Positions 1 through 4,346 of a DNA stretch of 6,249 nucleotides are shown one piece after another; position 1 is the first letter of the stretch, and the number at the start of each line of letters is the position of its first letter. The DNA comes from Pyrinomonadaceae bacterium. GTDB taxonomy: Bacteria; Acidobacteriota; Blastocatellia; Pyrinomonadales; Pyrinomonadaceae. Under the pieces are notes generated by a model. It ran no database searches and was not told where the DNA came from. It saw only the letters and a list, made by a program, of their open reading frames with translations. The translations under genes were made by a program, and so were the position numbers. The DNA lies in assembly GCA_013695245.1 (NCBI GenBank), contig JACDAW010000320.1, positions 1 to 6,249 on the forward strand, given 5' to 3'.

Positions 1-1
1 G

Positions 2-1309
2 CCGCAACGCGCGGCCGAGATTTGCGGACTCGACGCGGAAACTATTACTCGTCTCGCGCGCGAATTTGCGATGACCAAGCCCGCCGTGATCCGCATCAAC
101 TACGGAATGCAACGACATGCGGGCGGCGGCATGGCCGTGCGTACAGTTAGTTGTCTGCCTGCTGTCACCGGCGCGTGGCGCGATGCGGCGGGCGGCATTC
201 TGCTTTCGACAAGCGGCACCTTTCCCATCAACCGCCACGCGCTTGAACGCCCCGATCTCCTGCCTGCCAAGCGCCCACGCACGATCAACATGTCCGCGCT
301 TGGCGATGCGCTAACGAACACGAACGATCCGCCCGTGCGCGCTCTTTATGTTTACAACTCGAATCCGGCGGCCGTTGCGCCCAATCAAGCGAAAGTTTTA
401 GAAGGCTTGCGCCGCGAAGATTTATTTACGGTCGTGCATGAACAATTCATGACCGACACGTGCGATTACGCAGACATCGTGCTACCTGCCACCACGCAGC
501 TTGAGCACTTCGATCTGCACAAGGCCTACGGTCATCTCTACCTCGTGATCAACGAGCGCGCTCTTGAGCCTTTGCACGAAGCGAAATCAAACTCGGAAAC
601 TTTCCGGCTGCTTGCTGCGCGCATGAATTTCACGGAAGAATGCTTTAAGGATTCCGATGAAGAGATCGCGCGCCAAGCTATAAGCCTTGAGCATCCGTCA
701 TTGCGCGGTATCACTCTCGAAAATTTGCGCGAGCGCGGCTGGATGCGCCTTAATCTGCCGGAAGAGTTTGCGCCGTTCGCTGAAGGAAACTTCCCAACGC
801 CATCAGGCAAGTGCGAACTCTTTTCTGAAAAATTGGAGAGTCAAGGTTTGCCGCCCGTGCCCGATTTCATTCCGCCGCGCGAATCGCGCCGGAGCGCGCC
901 CGAACTCGCCGCGAAATATCCGCTCGCGCTCGTTAGTCCGGCCGCGCACGCTTTTCTTAATTCAAGTTTTGCGAATCTTCCCAAACACTTGCGCCAAGAG
1001 GCGCGCCCGTTCGTCGAGATCAATCCGACCGACGCCGTAGCGCGCGGCATCGGCGATGGTGATCTTGTTCGTCTCTTCAATGATCGCGGCGCGTGCGAAC
1101 TCGCGGCCGTTGTCACGACGCGAGCGCGTCCCGGCGTGGTCGTCTCGCCTTCCGTCTGGTGGAACAAGCTTTCGCCGGGCGGCGTAAACGTCAATCAACT
1201 CACTTCGCAAAATTTAACCGACATGGGCGGAGGCGCGACATTCTATGACGCGCTAGTTGAGATTGAGCCGACTGACGCGAAGCAAAACGGCAGCTTCAGA
1301 TCGCCTTAA
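2..1309 (+). CDS. Molybdopterin-dependent oxidoreductase (DMSO reductase/BisC superfamily), C-terminal part, 5'-truncated
   Basis: The frame is open from base 2, so the ATG at 71 is internal and the true start is off the left edge; 435 residues are visible. Numbered from base 2, residues about 24-60 (INYGMQRHAGGG followed by LPAVTGAW) and 115-200 (YNSNPAAVAPNQ, then DYADIVLPATTQLEHFD near 155-169) are typical of the molybdopterin-binding core. Residues about 306-425 form the C-terminal molydopterin-dinucleotide-binding barrel (EINPTDAVARGIGDGDLVRL, SPSVWWN, then GGVNVNQLT and LTDMGGGATFYD). Such enzymes bind a bis-MGD Mo or W cofactor and transfer oxygen or electrons; the substrate cannot be told from this part. 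The N-terminal Fe-S/Tat region and the metal-ligand residue are outside the window. The gene ends at TAA 1307-1309, overlapping the stop of the convergent gene. Family assignment is firm; a specific enzyme name is not justified. Confidence 0.93.
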   Translation, partial: PQRAAEICGLDAETITRLAREFAMTKPAVIRINYGMQRHAGGGMAVRTVSCLPAVTGAWRDAAGGILLSTSGTFPINRHALERPDLLPAKRPRTINMSALGDALTNTNDPPVRALYVYNSNPAAVAPNQAKVLEGLRREDLFTVVHEQFMTDTCDYADIVLPATTQLEHFDLHKAYGHLYLVINERALEPLHEAKSNSETFRLLAARMNFTEECFKDSDEEIARQAISLEHPSLRGITLENLRERGWMRLNLPEEFAPFAEGNFPTPSGKCELFSEKLESQGLPPVPDFIPPRESRRSAPELAAKYPLALVSPAAHAFLNSSFANLPKHLRQEARPFVEINPTDAVARGIGDGDLVRLFNDRGACELAAVVTTRARPGVVVSPSVWWNKLSPGGVNVNQLTSQNLTDMGGGATFYDALVEIEPTDAKQNGSFRSP

Positions 1310-1689
1310 TCATAAGCGGCGTTGACTACCGCTCCGATGAGGTACAAAACTCCGATAGTTATGCCAACTGCTTTGAGCGTTGTATGTCGTTTCTTGCGTT
1401 TCACCTCCGCCACATCCGAATAGGAGATGGTTGTGTGCGCGCCGCTCTTGAGGTCAGCCACAATGAAATTATCATCTTCAACTCGATAAATGTAACCTTT
1501 AACTTCCGTGCCGTTGCGGAGTTTGATTGTCACACGCGCTTGATCGCCAACGCCGATCTTACCGATACGCTGCTTTACGGTTTCGACGGTCATGGCTTGC
1601 TGATCGTTTTGCGCGGCGCGTGCAGCTTGATTGCCTAGCGCGCAAACAAACAGCGTAATTAATGCAAACGACAGGCATTTTCTGAACAT
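1306..1689 (-). CDS. Small exported/membrane protein with Sm/SH3-like beta-barrel and C-terminal membrane helix, function unknown
   Basis: This is a 127-residue protein. Residues 1-26 look like a signal peptide (MFRK n-region, hydrophobic ALITLFVCALG, AxA-type site around ARA-A). Cys14 is not in a lipobox. Residues 47-97 (GDQARVTIKLRNGTEVKGYI, then DDNFIVAD and TISYSDVAEVK) have the strand pattern of a small SH3/LSm-like barrel, with 'rNGtevkGyI' as its core. Residues 97-106 are strongly basic (KRKKRH), and 107-124 form a hydrophobic helix (AVGITIGVLYLIGAVV). Start ATG 1687-1689 is preceded by a good ribosome-binding site on the minus strand (GAGGG, 7-nt gap). I recall similar signal peptide-barrel-helix proteins as uncharacterised families in Acidobacteriota. 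No function can be assigned; a structural, surface or envelope role is only a guess. It converges with the molybdoenzyme gene and is divergent from the HEAT/cyclophilin gene. Confidence 0.85.
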   Translation of the reverse strand: MFRKCLSFALITLFVCALGNQAARAAQNDQQAMTVETVKQRIGKIGVGDQARVTIKLRNGTEVKGYIYRVEDDNFIVADLKSGAHTTISYSDVAEVKRKKRHTTLKAVGITIGVLYLIGAVVNAAYD

Positions 1690-1696
1690 GTCTTTT

Positions 1697-1701
1697 CCCT
1701 C
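1697..1701 (-). promoter_or_regulatory. Ribosome-binding site of the small exported protein
   Basis: On the minus strand the bases read GAGGG, seven bases before the ATG at 1689-1687. This matches the anti-Shine-Dalgarno sequence and fixes the start of this gene; it is the best ribosome-binding site in the window. Confidence 0.7.
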
Positions 1702-1833
1702 AACTTAAGTTTTTGAAAATCCATTGCAACGGATTTATTAGCAACAAAGAAGCCAACGCGGTCAGCTAAGGCGAACCTCCACGTTGTAAAGCATCTGAGG
1801 CAGAAGACTTTTAGCGAACAATGGAATTACGCA

Positions 1834-1879
1834 TTAATCCGCGCGGTGTCGAGCGCAGATTTAATCCGGCAGGAGCGCA
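1834..1879. repeat. Two-module direct repeat (TTAATCCG and GAGCGCA, two copies each)
   Basis: TTAATCCG occurs at 1834-1841 and 1861-1868; GAGCGCA occurs at 1851-1857 and 1873-1879. The order is A-N9-B-N3-A-N4-B, so the pair of words is repeated with unequal internal spacing. It could be duplicated regulator sites upstream of the rightward promoter, or chance; the words are short. Confidence 0.35.
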
Positions 1880-1901
1880 ACAAACGCCGGACAGTTGAAT
1901 A

Positions 1902-1929
1902 TCTTTTCTGTCACCTTAAGCAGAAAAGA
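1902..1929. repeat. Perfect 9-bp inverted repeat (stem-loop) in the intergenic region
   Basis: TCTTTTCTG at 1902-1910 is exactly complementary to CAGAAAAGA at 1921-1929, around a 10-base loop. The stem is mostly A/T. No T-tract follows on the plus strand, so it is not an evident intrinsic terminator. It could be a regulator-binding dyad upstream of the rightward promoter. Confidence 0.5.
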
Positions 1930-1955
1930 GTTCGCGCAGGCAATAGCCCCCAGCG

Positions 1956-1975
1956 ATGTCAATCAAGCTTGACAT
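1956..1975. promoter_or_regulatory. Candidate operator: ATGTCAA-N6-TTGACAT dyad overlapping a -35 box
   Basis: Arms at 1956-1962 and 1969-1975 form a perfect 7-bp inverted repeat with a 6-base spacer. The centre also contains a 10-bp perfect palindrome, TCAAGCTTGA (1963-1972). The right arm contains the TTGACA hexamer, so a dimeric regulator bound here would compete with RNA polymerase. The regulator is unknown. Confidence 0.4.
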
Positions 1976-2000
1976 AAACAGTCGCCGCCGCCACGATAGT
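1969..2000 (+). promoter_or_regulatory. Candidate promoter for the HEAT/cyclophilin gene
   Basis: TTGACA at 1969-1974 is a perfect sigma-70 -35 hexamer. The -10 is poor: GATAGT at 1995-2000 matches 4 of 6 but with a 20-base spacer, and CACGAT at the ideal 17-base spacing matches only 3 of 6. A weak -10 under a consensus -35 overlapped by a dyad would suit a regulated promoter. Transcription would begin around 2006-2010, just ahead of all candidate start codons of the next gene. Confidence 0.4.
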
Positions 2001-2020
2001 TAAACATCCCCGGCTTTGCT

Positions 2021-4330
2021 GTGCATTCACGCTTAATGAAAATTAAAAAGCAAACTTTAATGCGCGCTACACAATATAGAATCCGTCGCTTCACTTATTT
2101 GCAGGCGGCTGCTTCAATTCCGCTCCTGTTCTTTTTCTGCCTAGGAGCAACTCACACATCCTTTGCGCAAAATCCATCACGCTCGCAAACTTCGCGCCGC
2201 GCCGCCAACGATTCATCAGTCGAGATTCCGCAAGCGATCATGCTGAACATCTTGCGCGCGGAAGACGAGCGACGTTGGGATGCTGATCTCGCAGCATTGT
2301 TTTCAAATCCAAACGCCGTTGTGCGAAGCCGCGCCGCGCTCGCCGCCGGGCGCATCGGAGATGAAGGAGCAGTCGCGCCGCTCGTCGCCTTACTGCGAAA
2401 TGATGCGGATGCGAACGTGCGCGAAATGGCGGCGTTTGCGCTTGGTGAGACGGAAGCGGCGGCGGGTGCGGACGCTTTGCTCCAACTCCTCGTTCAGCCC
2501 TGCGGGAGAAATGCCGGGTTGCGCGCGCGCGCCCTCGAAAGCTTGGGCAAGATCGCTCCCGCGCTGCCGGAGGCGGAAAAGGAACGTCGGGCGCTTGTCG
2601 GCAACGCGATCCTCGCCGCATTGCGTCGTGAATTAGACTGCACGCTCACGGAAAATCGGGAGGTTGTATTGGCGGGCTTAACCGCCATCCTTCGCGCGCG
2701 TCCGGCGGACGCAGGCAAAACGATCAAGTCCTTACTCAACTCTTCGGATGCTCGCGTCCGTGCTGACACGGCGAACGCGCTCGCGCGCCTGCGTTCTAAA
2801 GACGCGAACGCCGAACTACGTTCCCGACTCGCCGATCCGGATTCAGTCGTGCGCGCAACGGCCGCCCGCGCGCTCGGCGCGTCGGAAGATAAGGATTCGT
2901 TCGATGAACTTCTGGCGCGGGCGACGGACGACGCGGATGTGAGAGTGCGCGTGAGCGCCGTCCGCGCGCTTGCGTCTTTGAAGAATGCGCGCGCCGCCGC
3001 AGCGTTGCAACGACGCGCAGACAGTTTGTTCGTCTCTTACCGTCAATCCAAAAAGACCCGGACAAGAGCCGTTGCGCATCCGGCTGAGACGAACGAATTG
3101 TTGGAATTGGCAAACACGCTCGGCGCTTTGCTCGCCAACACGGGCGACGAGCGTGCGCTTGAGTGGTTGCGCGCGCTGCGCGGAATGGAAGGGACAAGCG
3201 ATCCTGAAATTGAGATCGCTTTCGCGCGCATCGCTCCTCTTCAATACTTGCGCGACCCGCTCGTTAACTCGCTTTCACGTTCGTCTCGAAGCTCAAGCGC
3301 AAAGCTTGATTGGCGTGTGGTTGCCAGCATCGCGCAAGGGCTTGGCGAACTTGCTCGGCCGTCGAATCAAACAAGTGGCAACGACAGCTTTCGCGCCGAC
3401 GCGCTGCTGCGTCTGCGCTCATTGGTTGATAACGGAGCGGCGCCCGCGCTGGCGCTGCCGGATGCTTTAACTGCTTTAGCGGCGTTTAAGCCGGAGGATT
3501 TGGATACGACGCTGCGCAAGCAGCTTACTGCAAACGATTTTTATGTGCGCGCCACGGCCGCCAATCTGCTCGGTGAACTCGCCCCAAGCGAAGCGAACAC
3601 AATCGCGCTCCTCGCCGCCCTGCCGCGCGCTTTGGGCGAGACCACAAATGACGCGGCGCTCGCCATCCTTGATGCGCTCGCTAAACAAAAAAGTGAGAAG
3701 GCAACTAGCGCGATCAAGACAGGTCTTGATTCAAACGATTATCTTGTGCGTCGTCGTGCGGCGAGTTTGCTGAAATCTCTTGGCGCGGGCGAATACGCAT
3801 CGCGCATCGGGACGGTTAACACGCGCAACACTGTCGCAGACTATCAACTCGCCCTCGCCCGGCGCGGCAAGCTTGTGCGCGCCGTTGTTTTAACCCATAA
3901 GGGAAAGTTTACAATTGAATTGCTGCCGGATGACGCGCCGTTAACGGTTGATAACTTTATTAAGCTGGCGCGACAAAGGTTTTTCGACGCGACGACGTTT
4001 CATCGCGTCGTGCCAAACTTTGTGATTCAGGGCGGCGATCCGCGCGGCGACGGCAACGGCGGGCCTCCTTATCAAATTCGTTGCGAGATTAATCGCGTGT
4101 CTTACGCGCGCGGCGCAGTCGGCATGGCTTTGTCGGGTAAGGACACGGGCGGCTCGCAGTGGTTCGTGACGCATTCTCCGCAGCCGCACTTGGATGGCGG
4201 CTACACGGTTTTCGGGCGCGTAACGGAAGGCATGGATGTGGTTGACGGAATCGTTCGCGGCGACCGCATTCTAAGCGTTCGCATCGTTGAAGGGCGGGGC
4301 ACGCCTGCGCGGGTGCGCGTAAATCAGTAA
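2021..4330 (+). CDS. Secreted HEAT-repeat protein fused to a C-terminal cyclophilin-type peptidyl-prolyl cis-trans isomerase
   Basis: This is a 769-residue protein when started at GTG 2021. ATG 2036 (residue 6) and ATG 2060 (residue 14) are equally possible, as none has a clear Shine-Dalgarno. All keep a signal peptide: basic RIRR, hydrophobic AAASIPLLFFFCLGA, and SFA-Q cleavage near residue 50. Residues about 89-595 are alpha-helical HEAT repeats, clearest at 89-155, 240-327 and 503-595 (repeated 'D..VR..AA.AL..L' pattern). Residues about 617-765 are a full cyclophilin domain: FHRVVPNFVIQGGDP at 660-674, GSQWFVT at 711-717, HLDGGYTVFG at 723-732. By alignment to human CypA, R55, F60, Q63 and F113 correspond to R662, F667, Q670 and F715. 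F112 is Trp714, and W121 is His723 as in many bacterial enzymes. The isomerase should be active, acting on exported proteins, with the HEAT solenoid as scaffold (inference). The next gene starts 16 nt downstream. Confidence 0.93.
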   Translation: MHSRLMKIKKQTLMRATQYRIRRFTYLQAAASIPLLFFFCLGATHTSFAQNPSRSQTSRRAANDSSVEIPQAIMLNILRAEDERRWDADLAALFSNPNAVVRSRAALAAGRIGDEGAVAPLVALLRNDADANVREMAAFALGETEAAAGADALLQLLVQPCGRNAGLRARALESLGKIAPALPEAEKERRALVGNAILAALRRELDCTLTENREVVLAGLTAILRARPADAGKTIKSLLNSSDARVRADTANALARLRSKDANAELRSRLADPDSVVRATAARALGASEDKDSFDELLARATDDADVRVRVSAVRALASLKNARAAAALQRRADSLFVSYRQSKKTRTRAVAHPAETNELLELANTLGALLANTGDERALEWLRALRGMEGTSDPEIEIAFARIAPLQYLRDPLVNSLSRSSRSSSAKLDWRVVASIAQGLGELARPSNQTSGNDSFRADALLRLRSLVDNGAAPALALPDALTALAAFKPEDLDTTLRKQLTANDFYVRATAANLLGELAPSEANTIALLAALPRALGETTNDAALAILDALAKQKSEKATSAIKTGLDSNDYLVRRRAASLLKSLGAGEYASRIGTVNTRNTVADYQLALARRGKLVRAVVLTHKGKFTIELLPDDAPLTVDNFIKLARQRFFDATTFHRVVPNFVIQGGDPRGDGNGGPPYQIRCEINRVSYARGAVGMALSGKDTGGSQWFVTHSPQPHLDGGYTVFGRVTEGMDVVDGIVRGDRILSVRIVEGRGTPARVRVNQ

Positions 4331-4333
4331 GGC

Positions 4334-4337
4334 AAGG
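4334..4337 (+). promoter_or_regulatory. Weak ribosome-binding site supporting the TTG start at 4347
   Basis: AAGG lies nine bases before TTG 4347 and just after the stop codon of the upstream gene. It is weak, but the alternative GTG at 4443 has no purine-rich stretch ahead of it and would cut into the signal-peptide core. Confidence 0.4.
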
Positions 4338-4346
4338 TAAATTCAG

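Larger units (their letters stand above)
1690..2020. other. Divergent intergenic region (331 bp)
   Basis: This stretch separates the two divergent start codons and holds no convincing coding frame. It is more AT-rich than the flanking genes, especially at 1700-1750 and 1890-1930. It contains a TTGACA box within a dyad near the right gene, a 9-bp inverted repeat at 1902-1929, and a pair of short two-module direct repeats at 1834-1879. For the leftward gene I could not find a convincing -35/-10 pair: AT-rich words such as TAATAA exist about 45 nt upstream of its ATG, but without a matching -35 at good spacing. Confidence 0.7.

Noticed and set aside
71..73. ATG at 71 as the start of the molybdoenzyme
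   Set aside because: The frame continues upstream to base 2 with family-like sequence (AEICGLDAETITRLAREFA), so this Met is internal to a protein cut by the window edge.
1279..1297. GAAGC...GCTTC inverted repeat near the end of the molybdoenzyme gene as a terminator
   Set aside because: Only a 5-bp stem with a 9-base loop and no T-tract on either strand.
1384..1638. Plus-strand frame of 84 codons
   Set aside because: It is antisense to the small exported protein, which has a signal peptide, domain pattern and good ribosome-binding site.
2796..3244. Two long minus-strand frames of 133 codons opposite the HEAT repeats
   Set aside because: They are Arg/Ala/Ser-rich and low in family-like motifs, as expected when GC-biased codons are read in antisense; the plus-strand HEAT protein explains this stretch fully.
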